Of a DNA stretch of 13,790 bases, positions 6,578-13,790 are shown one piece after another. The position numbers and the translations under genes were made by a program. Numbering within the stretch: position 1 is the first letter of the stretch; every line of letters starts with the position of its first letter. The stretch covers positions 1-13,790 of the forward strand of contig DHHG01000044.1 in the NCBI GenBank assembly GCA_002403175.1. Reading direction: 5' to 3'. The notes below the pieces were generated by a model. That model was given only the letters and a program-made list of their open reading frames with translations. It did no database searches and was not told the origin of the DNA. Origin of the DNA: Syntrophaceae bacterium UBA4778. GTDB lineage: Bacteria; Desulfobacterota; Syntrophia; Syntrophales; UBA4778.

Positions 6578-8050
6578 ATGCAGGTCGGTAGAACAGAACC
6601 GGAGGCGGTCGTTATATTCGGAGCATCCGGGGATCTGACCAAAAAAAAATTGATACCTGCGCTGCACAGTCTCAATTGTGAAGGCCTGTTGAACAGCAAG
6701 AGCTGTTTGATAGGAGTAGCCCGGTCAAGGCTCACCGAAGATGCTTTCAGAGAGGGGCTCCATCAGGGGGTTCTGGAATACGCAAGATTCAAACCCAATC
6801 GCGACTATATTTGCAGCCTCTGGCCGGACTTTGCCAAGAGAATTTTCTATCTCTGCGGTGACTATCACGATCCCGAAACATACCTCAGACTATCGCAGTT
6901 TCTTGAGTCCAAAAAGCACTCCTCCCGTGAAAATTGCCTTTTCTATCTGGCTACACCTCCCGATGTTTTTCCGATCATTATTGAACAGCTCGGAAATTCC
7001 AGATTGAGCCAGGATAAAAACGGTTGGAGACGAATTATTATTGAAAAGCCTTTCGGACACGACCTGGACAGCGCCCGGCGTTTGAATGCCATGATCCGAG
7101 ACTGTTTTGTCGAAAACCAGGTATTCCGGATCGACCATTACATGGGGAAAGAGACCGTTCAGAATATTCTGGCCTTTCGTTTTGCCAACGCCATATTCGA
7201 ACCGATCTGGTCACGCAACTACATAGATCACGTCCAGATCATCGTTGCGGAGAGCGACGGAGTCGGACAACGCGGATCGTATTACGACCATGCGGGAGTT
7301 ATACGTGACATGCTGCAAAACCACATCCTGCAGCTGCTAACGCTAACGGCACTGGAACCGCCGGCAGTCTTGAATGACCGCGAGTTGAGGGATGAGAAGA
7401 TAAAGGTTCTGCAGGCCATTAAAATGCCGGAGAAAGGGGGAATCATTCTGGGGCAATATGGTGGTTACCTGGATGAATCCGGAATTGCTCCTGGTTCCAT
7501 CACGCCGACCTTTGTTGCAGGGAAGTTATCCATCATGAATTGGCGCTGGCAGGGGGTGCCCTTTTATTGGATGACGGGCAAATGCCTGAACAGGCGATTG
7601 ACCAAAATCAGTCTGCAATTCAAGCAGGTGCCTCTGTTGCTTTTCCCGGAAAACACAAGGATGACCCGCAATCACATCTCCTTTTGCATTCAGCCGGATG
7701 AGGGAATCCACCTCGGATTTGAAACAAAGGTCCCGGGTGCCGGCATGCGCACAGAGACAGTCGATATGGAGTTCAGCTATTGCAAACATTTCGGAGATCA
7801 ATCAATTCCCGATGCGTACGAGCGGCTTTTGGTCGATGCCATCCAGGGGGATGCATCCCTATTCGCCCGATCGGATGAGATAGAATCGGCCTGGTCTTTG
7901 ATCGACCCCATTGTCCGGGAAATCAAAAGAGACGCGATTCGACCTGTTTCATATAATCCGGGCACATGGGGACCGGCGCAAGCCGATGATTATATGGATC
8001 GGGATGACCGTGTTTGGCATCACAGCTGCGGCTTTCCAAACGATGCCTGA
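6578..8050 (+). CDS. zwf: Glucose-6-phosphate 1-dehydrogenase
   Basis: The enzyme oxidises glucose-6-phosphate to 6-phosphogluconolactone and makes NADPH, opening the oxidative pentose phosphate pathway. Its 490 residues match the family. The N-terminal Rossmann loop is GASGDLTKKKLIPAL (15-29), followed by EKPFGHD (156-162) and the substrate signature RIDHYMGKE (184-192). The catalytic dyad should be Asp186 in that signature and His249 in DMLQNH, by the spacing known from the Leuconostoc enzyme. The end, NPGTWGPAQADDYM, is also typical. AGGAG six bases before ATG 6578 fixes the start. It follows rpiA after 92 bases of pyrimidine-rich DNA in which I see no clear promoter or terminator. The stop codon overlaps the start of the next gene by 8 bases. 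No 6-phosphogluconolactonase or gnd gene follows. Confidence 0.97.
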   Translation: MQVGRTEPEAVVIFGASGDLTKKKLIPALHSLNCEGLLNSKSCLIGVARSRLTEDAFREGLHQGVLEYARFKPNRDYICSLWPDFAKRIFYLCGDYHDPETYLRLSQFLESKKHSSRENCLFYLATPPDVFPIIIEQLGNSRLSQDKNGWRRIIIEKPFGHDLDSARRLNAMIRDCFVENQVFRIDHYMGKETVQNILAFRFANAIFEPIWSRNYIDHVQIIVAESDGVGQRGSYYDHAGVIRDMLQNHILQLLTLTALEPPAVLNDRELRDEKIKVLQAIKMPEKGGIILGQYGGYLDESGIAPGSITPTFVAGKLSIMNWRWQGVPFYWMTGKCLNRRLTKISLQFKQVPLLLFPENTRMTRNHISFCIQPDEGIHLGFETKVPGAGMRTETVDMEFSYCKHFGDQSIPDAYERLLVDAIQGDASLFARSDEIESAWSLIDPIVREIKRDAIRPVSYNPGTWGPAQADDYMDRDDRVWHHSCGFPNDA

Positions 8051-9122
8051 GATCCTGGAATATGCATTAAAAATACTGGCCGATTCCGCCTCCGAATACT
8101 GCGGCGGATTGATCAATCACGGACCGATGATGGCCGAAGCCATGACTGCTTTGGGGAGATCCGATTCGGTTCGGGGCTGGATTGATTTTTACGTTAGTCG
8201 TCTTCAGAAAAACCCGATGAACCAGGAGATGCTCTCACCGGATGGATATGAGGATCATTGGCCTGCCAGGCTGGGTAACCGATTATATAATGACTGGCGC
8301 ATTTTTTTTGAAAGGGCAATCGCAGTATCCTCCTGGCAATCCGTATTACAGTTATGGATTCCCAGATTGTCACCCGGTTTGATTGCCGCAGAAATGCACG
8401 GCCTTATTCGTACCGCGCACGCCGTCCGCAATCTTCACCAGATGGAAACGCATCTTCGTAAAAGAGAACTTGCCTCCGGACTGGCATACTGGGCTTCAAA
8501 GTACCGGACCCTTCCGGGGCATATTACGCGCTCTGCCAATAAACTGAAACCTTCTGAGGCCCTGCGGTATATTGTTCCGTTGCCCCTGATAAAGCGGCGG
8601 CGATACGGCCTGATGGAAAAACAGTTGGAGCCCCTTATGGATCATCCTCCATTTGAGAAGGTGATAACGCTTCTGGATACATCGGCTGATTCGAGCCGCA
8701 CACTTTCCGATTTATCAAAATCGTTCGCCTGCATGTATCTCCTCTGCTCCGAAGATATCCGTTCTGCAACCACTCTCATGCATACTGTCACTGCGCCATC
8801 CTCCGCTCGATCCCTTCTTCCGTATCTTGAGCCAATGAGTGCGGAAAATTTCGTTTGCCATGTATGGCAGGCAGCTGCGGCAATATGCTCGATAACAGTG
8901 AAAGAACCCCTTCCCGAACTATCCCGGACAACTTTTCGGGAATACTCTGGGGATGAAGCCGACTTGATCTCATCAGCAATCAAAACAGGTGATGAGCATG
9001 CAGTAAAGTTTACCGAGGCCTGTTTGCGCGAACATGCGATCACAGGGGAACCCGTTTACTTAGCCGCCGCATGGGACGCCGTGGGAAGGATATCTGAAAT
9101 TTCGGAGTTGACCGGAACATGA
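8043..9122 (+). CDS. Questin oxidase-like protein (DUF4243 family)
   Basis: From ATG 8043 the protein has 359 residues. I recognise the Questin_oxidase/DUF4243 family by NHGPMMAEAMTALG (25-38), the W...L..W segment near 98-108, HGLIRTAHAVRNL (119-131) and the closing KFTEACLREHAIT...VYLAAAWDA (about 322-346). The fungal member GedK is a cofactor-less or NADPH-linked oxygenase that opens the questin ring; bacterial members are mostly uncharacterised, so the reaction here is unknown. The protein is helical, with no signal peptide. The frame is open further upstream inside zwf (7911, 7986, 8004), but those starts would add residues before the domain and lie deep in zwf. ATG 8043 overlaps the zwf stop as ATGCCTGA and has no Shine-Dalgarno of its own, so it is probably translated by coupling to zwf. 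The adjacent zwf could supply NADPH, but that link is inference. Confidence 0.8.
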   Translation: MPEILEYALKILADSASEYCGGLINHGPMMAEAMTALGRSDSVRGWIDFYVSRLQKNPMNQEMLSPDGYEDHWPARLGNRLYNDWRIFFERAIAVSSWQSVLQLWIPRLSPGLIAAEMHGLIRTAHAVRNLHQMETHLRKRELASGLAYWASKYRTLPGHITRSANKLKPSEALRYIVPLPLIKRRRYGLMEKQLEPLMDHPPFEKVITLLDTSADSSRTLSDLSKSFACMYLLCSEDIRSATTLMHTVTAPSSARSLLPYLEPMSAENFVCHVWQAAAAICSITVKEPLPELSRTTFREYSGDEADLISSAIKTGDEHAVKFTEACLREHAITGEPVYLAAAWDAVGRISEISELTGT

Positions 9123-9177
9123 TCATTTTCCTGATGAGGCATTTGGGGGAAGTCCGGATAGAAAGGAGCAGATTCAT

Positions 9178-10050
9178 ATGGCATGGACCTATCCATTAGG
9201 AAAAGATATCGTCAAGCTGGTATCGACAGAGTGGCTGGCAGACAACCTGCAGCAGAAGGAGATGGCCATCCTGGATGTTCAGCCCAATATCCACGATTAC
9301 ATTCAGGAGCACATACCCGGCGCAATTTATCTCAACGAAGGACTGCTCCGTGGCTATAAGGGGATGCTTCCCGCAATCTGGAATCCCCCTGAAGCAATTG
9401 AGCCCGTATTCCGACATGCAGGGTTGAATCCGGACCGGCCCGTTGTGGTATATACGGGAGTCGGGGCTTTTAAAAAGTGGGGAGACGGCCTTGAACAGAC
9501 CATGTTTGCATACAGCCTGGCCCGATACGGGCACAATCAGGTCTATGTTCTCGACGGCGGACTGGATAAATGGAAAGCGGAACGAAGGCCCCTTTCACAG
9601 GATTATCCGAGAATCGAGGTTTCCGATTTTACCGTAAAAATCCGGGAGGAATTTTTCATCGGCTATAAGGCATTTCAAGAAACAAAGGACAATGAAGATG
9701 TCGTTGTTCTGGATGCGCGGCCTCCAAATATCTATCAAGGACAAGGGCCATGGCCCAAACCGGGACATATACCCGGGGCTGTAAATCTACCCTGGGCAAG
9801 TCTGATGCATGATGATAACAAGGCCTTGCTGAAATCCGAGGACGAAATTTCGGAGATACTTAACGCTCATCATGTCGGACCCGATAAAACGATCATCTGC
9901 TCCTGCGGAACCGGACGGGAAGCAACCAATGAATTTCTCCTCTTTAAATTCTATCTCGGTTACCCGAAAGTCAAAAATCACGAAGGGGCGTTCACCGAAT
10001 GGTCTTCTTATCCGGACAACCCCACTGTAACGGGAACGAATCCCCGATAA
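9178..10050 (+). CDS. Sulfurtransferase with two rhodanese domains (thiosulfate sulfurtransferase-like)
   Basis: The 290-residue protein has two rhodanese domains. The first (about 14-137) has the scaffold ILDVQP, HIPGAIYL and VYVLDGGLDKW, but no cysteine in its loop (YTGVGAF), so it is the inactive half. The second (about 160-285) has LDARPPNIYQ, GHIPGAVNLPW and the active loop CGTGREA with catalytic Cys243. This layout is usual for thiosulfate or mercaptopyruvate sulfurtransferases, which pass sulfane sulfur through a cysteine persulfide. The loop cannot settle the donor by eye. There is no signal peptide, so it is cytoplasmic. AAAGGAG about nine bases before ATG 9178 supports the start. 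Only 16 bases separate it from the persulfide dioxygenase-rhodanese fusion, so the two probably process the same persulfide pool. Confidence 0.93.
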   Translation: MAWTYPLGKDIVKLVSTEWLADNLQQKEMAILDVQPNIHDYIQEHIPGAIYLNEGLLRGYKGMLPAIWNPPEAIEPVFRHAGLNPDRPVVVYTGVGAFKKWGDGLEQTMFAYSLARYGHNQVYVLDGGLDKWKAERRPLSQDYPRIEVSDFTVKIREEFFIGYKAFQETKDNEDVVVLDARPPNIYQGQGPWPKPGHIPGAVNLPWASLMHDDNKALLKSEDEISEILNAHHVGPDKTIICSCGTGREATNEFLLFKFYLGYPKVKNHEGAFTEWSSYPDNPTVTGTNPR

Positions 10051-10066
10051 TCTCTCAGGAGGTTTT

Positions 10067-11428
10067 ATGCTTTTCAAACGCATAGAATCGGAAGGACTGG
10101 CCCATTATTCTTATATTATCGGAGACCACAATGAAGCCCTCGTCATCGATCCACGTAGGGATTGCGATATTTACATTGATGAAATCACCAGACAAGGCTA
10201 TGATTTAAAATATATCCTCGAAACTCACCGCAATGAGGATTACGTAATCGGCTCATTGGAGCTTGCCGACCGGACCGGGGCGGAGATCTGGCATGCCGAA
10301 CCTAATATGGACTATGGTTACGGAAATCCGGTCGAGAACGGTCAGGTTTGGAATGTGGGCCGTCTCAAGCTGCAATCCATGCACACACCGGGGCATACCC
10401 CGGGGCACATGAGTTATATCCTGTTTGATTTTACGGGCTCGCCCTGGATCGTTTTCACGGGGGATACTTTGTTCGCAGGAGATGTAGGCCGTGTAGATCT
10501 CCCCGGAAATTCCCGTATCCCGGAGATGGCCGGACTTCTTTACGATTCTATTTTCCGGCAAATCCTGCCTCTGGGCGATCATGTAATTGTTTGCCCGGCC
10601 CACGGCTCCGGATCTGTTTGCGGGGAATCCATAGCGGACCGGGTCTGGACAACAATCGGAATGGAGCGTCTCTATAATCCGAAACTCAGACTCACCGAAC
10701 GGGATGCCTTTATTTCCACTATCGGACAGGAGCTCGAAAAACCGTATTACTTCTCGGAAATGGAAAAACTCAATCTGGAAGGGCATCCCCTGCTTCGGTC
10801 GCTCCCGGTCCCGGCCTCTTTGCGGCCCACGGAATTTGCAGAAAAGTCAAGAAGCGCCCTGACCATCGATACCCGAATGGATCTGGCTTTCGGCTCCGCC
10901 CATATACCCGGTTCCATCTCGATCTGGCAGGAAGGTTTACCCAGTTTTGCCGGATGGTTTGTACCCTACGGTCATCCCATCTTTCTTGTTACAGAAGAGA
11001 GCGATCCGACTCCGGAAATACGTTATCTCACTAGACTTGGGTTTGACCGCATTGAGGGTCATCTTGCCGGAGGAATGCTGGGATGGCACATGGCCGGGAT
11101 GGAAAGCGATCGCAACGGAATGGTTCCGGTCCAGTCGCTCTGCGGACAATTGGACAGCGGTTCCGAATTTTTCATTCTGGATGTCCGCAGTCAGGATGAA
11201 CTGGAGAAAGAGGGCCGGATACCAAATTCGCAGCATATCCATATCACGCAATTGCAGAAACGATTGGGTGATATCCCAAGAAACCGTCCCGTTTTCATTT
11301 TTTGCGGAAGCGGGCTCCGATCCACAATTGGAGCCAGTATTCTCCAACGCGAAGGATGGTCGGACGTAACTGTTATTCTAGGCGGCATGTCGGGATGGAA
11401 ATCGGATCGGTGCCCGATTATTAAATAG
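10067..11428 (+). CDS. Persulfide dioxygenase-like metallo-beta-lactamase fold protein fused to two rhodanese domains
   Basis: The 453-residue protein has a metallo-beta-lactamase fold domain (1-240) resembling ETHE1/Blh persulfide dioxygenases, which oxidise glutathione persulfide to sulfite. The usual HxHxDH motif reads H54-R-N-E-D-Y59 here. The three iron ligands of ETHE1 nevertheless appear kept: His54, His110 (TPGHTPGH) and Asp133 (FTGDTLF), with GRVDLPG following. The residues altered (Asn56, Tyr59) are the ones a second metal would need, so a single-iron site is expected. Two rhodanese domains follow. The first (about 260-345) has [15 protein letters not shown] but no active cysteine. 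The second (about 355-450) has [11 protein letters not shown] and the active loop CGSGLR with Cys413. AGGAGG four bases before ATG 10067 sets the start. The fusion suggests direct hand-over of persulfide or sulfite between domains, and the gene lies in a sulfur-redox cluster. Substrate is inferred. Confidence 0.9.
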   Translation: MLFKRIESEGLAHYSYIIGDHNEALVIDPRRDCDIYIDEITRQGYDLKYILETHRNEDYVIGSLELADRTGAEIWHAEPNMDYGYGNPVENGQVWNVGRLKLQSMHTPGHTPGHMSYILFDFTGSPWIVFTGDTLFAGDVGRVDLPGNSRIPEMAGLLYDSIFRQILPLGDHVIVCPAHGSGSVCGESIADRVWTTIGMERLYNPKLRLTERDAFISTIGQELEKPYYFSEMEKLNLEGHPLLRSLPVPASLRPTEFAEKSRSALTIDTRMDLAFGSAHIPGSISIWQEGLPSFAGWFVPYGHPIFLVTEESDPTPEIRYLTRLGFDRIEGHLAGGMLGWHMAGMESDRNGMVPVQSLCGQLDSGSEFFILDVRSQDELEKEGRIPNSQHIHITQLQKRLGDIPRNRPVFIFCGSGLRSTIGASILQREGWSDVTVILGGMSGWKSDRCPIIK

Positions 11429-11442
11429 CTCTTTCGGACTCA

Positions 11443-11450
11443 AGAAGGAG
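11443..11450 (+). promoter_or_regulatory. Ribosome binding site deciding the TTG start of the DUF255 gene
   Basis: AGAAGGAG sits seven bases before TTG 11458. The family normally begins with [18 protein letters not shown] sequence, which this TTG introduces directly, so it is preferred although rare. Confidence 0.8.
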
Positions 11451-11457
11451 AATCAAT

Positions 11458-13533
11458 TTGCGCAACAGACTGATTCACGAAAAAAGTCCTTACCTTCTTC
11501 AGCACGCGGAAAACCCGGTGAACTGGTTCCCCTGGGGAGAAGAGGCATTCAGGACAGCATTGGAATCGGACAGACCGGTTTTCCTGTCCATCGGATATTC
11601 GACCTGCCACTGGTGCCATGTGATGGCAAGAGAATCCTTTGGAAATACGGAAGTTGCAAAATTAATGAATGATGCCTTTGTCTGCATCAAAGTAGACAAA
11701 GAAGAGAGACCGGATATTGATAGCGTCTTTATGAGCTTTTGCCAAATGATGACGGGCAGCGGCGGGTGGCCGCTAACGATCATTATGACTCCGGACAAAA
11801 AACCATTCTTTGCAGCAACCTACATTCCCAAAGAGAGTCGTTTCGGACAAAGCGGTCTGCTGGACCTGGTTCCCAAAATCAGTTCATTTTGGAAAAAAAA
11901 TCGAAGTTTTCTTATTGATAACGCAGACAAGATGATAAGTCATCTGGATTCCATTCAGGCAAAGAAAGTCGGAAAGAAGAAAGAGCCCGATCAAGCTATC
12001 CTGGACGGCACTTATGAAGAGCTTAGAACCCGTTACGATACCAAGTTTGGAGGATTCGGCGGAGCTCCGAAATTTCCTGTTCCCCATAACATTTCTTTCC
12101 TCCTCCGATATTGGAAGCGAACCGGCTCTTCCGATGCATTGGAAATGGCTGAAAAGACCTTACAGGCAATGCACCGGGGGGGAATCTACGATCACGTCGG
12201 GCATGGATTTCACCGCTATACTACAGATGCGGGCTGGACGGTTCCTCATTTTGAAAAGATGCTCTATGATCAGGCCCTCCTTTCCATGGCCTATACCGAA
12301 GCATACCAAGCCACAGGTAACACCTATTACGAAAAGACTACGAGAGAGATTCTCTCTTATGTTACCGATCACCTGACATCGTCGGATGGAGGATTTTATT
12401 GTGCTGAAGATGCGGAAAGCGAAGGCAAAGAGGGAGCATTCTATGTCTGGACGGAAGAGGAAATCCGGAAAATCCTGAATTCCGAAACCGCTGATCTTGT
12501 CATCCAAGCATTCCATGTGAAACCGGAAGGCAATTTTGCCGGTGCATTAACCGGAAAGGAAGGGAAGAACATCCTTCACAGTATTCGATCCATCCAGGAT
12601 CTGCCTCAGGCATTAGAAATGGAGAAACATCATCGGGACTCAATAGAAGCCGCCCTACGCATCCTCTCCGAAAACCGGAAAAAACGGATTCCTCCTCACC
12701 TGGACGACAAGATCCTGACGGACTGGAACGGGCTAATGATCGCTGCCTTTGCGAAAGCATCGCAGGCGTTTGGAGATCCGCTTTACCTGGAATCAGCTAC
12801 AAAAGCCGCACGCTTCCTCCTGAAACATCTTTGCGACTCCCAGGGAAGACTTTTGCACCGGTTCTGGCGCGATGATTCCGGAATCCAGGCCTTTCTGAAT
12901 GATTATGCCTTCCTGATCCTTGGCCTGATTGAGATTTACGAGGCCGGTTTCGATATCTCGATGCTCGACTCGGCTCTCCGTCTTAACAGAGAAATGATAA
13001 CCCTATTTGAAGACACGCTTCACGGGGGGTTCTTTCTTTCATTGCGAGATTCAGCAGAGGTGCCGGTTAACCAGAAAGAAATCTATGACGGGGCCGTTCC
13101 CTCCGGTAACTCCGTAGTTGTATTTAACCTGTTGAGACTGGCGCGGCTGACCGGCGACTCCTCACTGGAAGCAAAAGCGGACGAAACGATCAATGTATTC
13201 CTGCATGAGATCGGACAATCTCCGTCTTCACACACGTATTTCATGGAGGCCGTTGATTTCGCATTAGGCCCCTCCAAAGAGGTCGTGATCGCCGGAGATA
13301 GAAACACTGCCGATACGCAGGAAATGGTCAGAAAAATTCAGGCCGGATTCACTCCCAACACAACCGTTCTCCTAAAGACAAACCATGACGCAATCGATAT
13401 TTCCCGGTTGGCCGAATTTACCGAAAAAATGCATTCTGTAGACGGGAAAGCGACAGCCTTTGTGTGCTCGCATCACGCCTGCAAAAAACCGGTCACATCA
13501 GTTAATGAGATGATGGAATTGCTGAGAGATTGA
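11458..13533 (+). CDS. Thioredoxin domain-containing protein, DUF255 (YyaL/SSP411 family)
   Basis: The 691-residue protein belongs to the DUF255 (Thioredox_DsbH) family. Residues 1-170 form a thioredoxin-like domain: [26 protein letters not shown], and STCHWCHVM with a Cys50/Cys53 CxxC pair, then [10 protein letters not shown] and GGWPLT. The remainder is an (alpha/alpha)6-barrel related to sugar epimerases. Its visible motifs are [40 protein letters not shown] and [13 protein letters not shown], and it ends with a [13 protein letters not shown] segment typical of the family. Its biochemical role is not established; a thiol-redox or carbohydrate-linked task is usually guessed. There is no signal peptide, so it is cytoplasmic. 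It starts at TTG 29 bases after the persulfide dioxygenase gene, with no terminator between, so it probably shares that transcript. Full length for the family. Confidence 0.93.
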   Translation: MRNRLIHEKSPYLLQHAENPVNWFPWGEEAFRTALESDRPVFLSIGYSTCHWCHVMARESFGNTEVAKLMNDAFVCIKVDKEERPDIDSVFMSFCQMMTGSGGWPLTIIMTPDKKPFFAATYIPKESRFGQSGLLDLVPKISSFWKKNRSFLIDNADKMISHLDSIQAKKVGKKKEPDQAILDGTYEELRTRYDTKFGGFGGAPKFPVPHNISFLLRYWKRTGSSDALEMAEKTLQAMHRGGIYDHVGHGFHRYTTDAGWTVPHFEKMLYDQALLSMAYTEAYQATGNTYYEKTTREILSYVTDHLTSSDGGFYCAEDAESEGKEGAFYVWTEEEIRKILNSETADLVIQAFHVKPEGNFAGALTGKEGKNILHSIRSIQDLPQALEMEKHHRDSIEAALRILSENRKKRIPPHLDDKILTDWNGLMIAAFAKASQAFGDPLYLESATKAARFLLKHLCDSQGRLLHRFWRDDSGIQAFLNDYAFLILGLIEIYEAGFDISMLDSALRLNREMITLFEDTLHGGFFLSLRDSAEVPVNQKEIYDGAVPSGNSVVVFNLLRLARLTGDSSLEAKADETINVFLHEIGQSPSSHTYFMEAVDFALGPSKEVVIAGDRNTADTQEMVRKIQAGFTPNTTVLLKTNHDAIDISRLAEFTEKMHSVDGKATAFVCSHHACKKPVTSVNEMMELLRD

Positions 13534-13561
13534 GGCAAGGCTGTTCATTTCGGCCCGATGC

Positions 13562-13579
13562 TTTTATTCATCAATAAAA
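13562..13579. repeat. AT-rich 7-bp inverted repeat before the PPOX-like gene
   Basis: TTTTATT (13562-13568) and AATAAAA (13573-13579) flank the loop CATC. The stem has no G or C and no T-tract follows, so it is not a convincing terminator. It lies just upstream of the Shine-Dalgarno of the next gene and might affect translation or be chance. Confidence 0.3.
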
Positions 13580-13599
13580 TTCCAATAAAGGAGGATTTT

Positions 13600-13790
13600 A
13601 TGAAGCTGAGCACATATTTTGAAAACACAGGCGGTACCGGCATCATTGCAACCTCTGATTCGAAAGGACAGATCGATGCGGCCCTTTACAGCAAGCCTTA
13701 TTTTCTGGATGAAGATAAGGTCGCTTTTTTAATGGCAGATCGGCTGACCCACAAAAATCTACAGGACAATCCCCATGCCGCCTTTTTGTT
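13600..13790 (+). CDS. FMN-binding split-barrel protein, pyridoxamine 5'-phosphate oxidase-like (N-terminal part)
   Basis: The first 63 codons are visible before the window ends. The N-terminus MKLSTYFENTGGTGIIATSD, then DAALYSKPYFLDEDKVAFLM and RLTHKNLQDNPHAAFL, follows the pattern of small pyridoxamine-phosphate-oxidase-like split-barrel proteins: a beta-strand with an ATSD turn, then the segment that in relatives binds the FMN phosphate. Such proteins bind FMN or F420 and are mostly of unknown substrate; PdxH itself is not indicated. AAAGGAGG a few bases before ATG 13600 is a strong Shine-Dalgarno. It follows the DUF255 gene by 66 bases with only an AT-rich hairpin between (13562-13579), so it may continue the same operon. 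Confidence 0.85.
   Translation, partial: MKLSTYFENTGGTGIIATSDSKGQIDAALYSKPYFLDEDKVAFLMADRLTHKNLQDNPHAAFL

Noticed and set aside
7911..8042. Longer start for the questin oxidase-like protein inside zwf
   Set aside because: The added residues lie before the family domain and are read from conserved zwf sequence; the overlap start at 8043 is simpler.
1..13790. Mobile elements, CRISPR arrays, tRNA or rRNA genes
   Set aside because: I looked for transposase motifs, terminal or spaced repeats and RNA gene signatures and saw none.

Overview
The window looks like chromosomal DNA of a Gram-negative-type bacterium of intermediate G+C. The genes are housekeeping and stress-defence genes. There are no rRNAs, tRNAs, insertion sequences, phage genes or CRISPR repeats. 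The combination of a free phosphoglucose isomerase of the transaldolase-fusion lineage, an ETHE1-like persulfide dioxygenase fused to rhodanese domains, and a DUF255 thioredoxin protein would fit a Desulfobacterota/Nitrospirota-like sulfur-exposed or microaerophilic organism. That assignment is inference only; nothing here fixes the taxon.

Layout. (1) Positions 1-326, minus strand: N-terminus of a copper P-type ATPase with two HMA metal-binding domains, cut by the window edge. Its start overlaps a short minus-strand reading frame (about 319-474) that resembles the tail of another, decayed HMA domain. Two good sigma70-type promoters, one per strand, share their -10 region near 568-574. (2) 647-1129: small two-helix membrane protein of unknown function. 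(3) 1130-1598: long intergenic stretch with a terminator-like hairpin. (4) 1599-2213: Fe/Mn superoxide dismutase. (5) 2395-2823: CoA_binding_2 protein.

(6) 2899-9122: a sugar-phosphate block, all on the plus strand: glucokinase, phosphoglucose isomerase, ribose-5-phosphate isomerase A, glucose-6-phosphate dehydrogenase, and a questin-oxidase-like protein whose start overlaps the zwf stop codon by 8 bases. Together these take glucose to glucose-6-phosphate, link it to fructose-6-phosphate, and start the NADPH-producing oxidative pentose phosphate branch. 6-phosphogluconolactonase, 6-phosphogluconate dehydrogenase, transaldolase and transketolase are not in the window.

(7) 9178-13790: a sulfur/thiol-redox block, also plus strand and tightly spaced with strong Shine-Dalgarno sequences: two-domain sulfurtransferase, persulfide dioxygenase-rhodanese fusion, DUF255 thioredoxin-like protein with a CHWC motif, and the start of an FMN-binding split-barrel (PPOX-type) protein. 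The plus-strand genes from glk onward have short gaps and no clear terminator between them, so they may be one transcript or a few overlapping ones. A plausible reading is that the sugar block supplies glucose-6-phosphate and NADPH while the flanking genes handle copper, superoxide and sulfane sulfur. No wholly unknown system is obvious. The least ordinary points are the zwf/questin-oxidase-like coupling, the altered metal motif of the persulfide dioxygenase, the free phosphoglucose isomerase, and the HMA remnant upstream of the copper ATPase.
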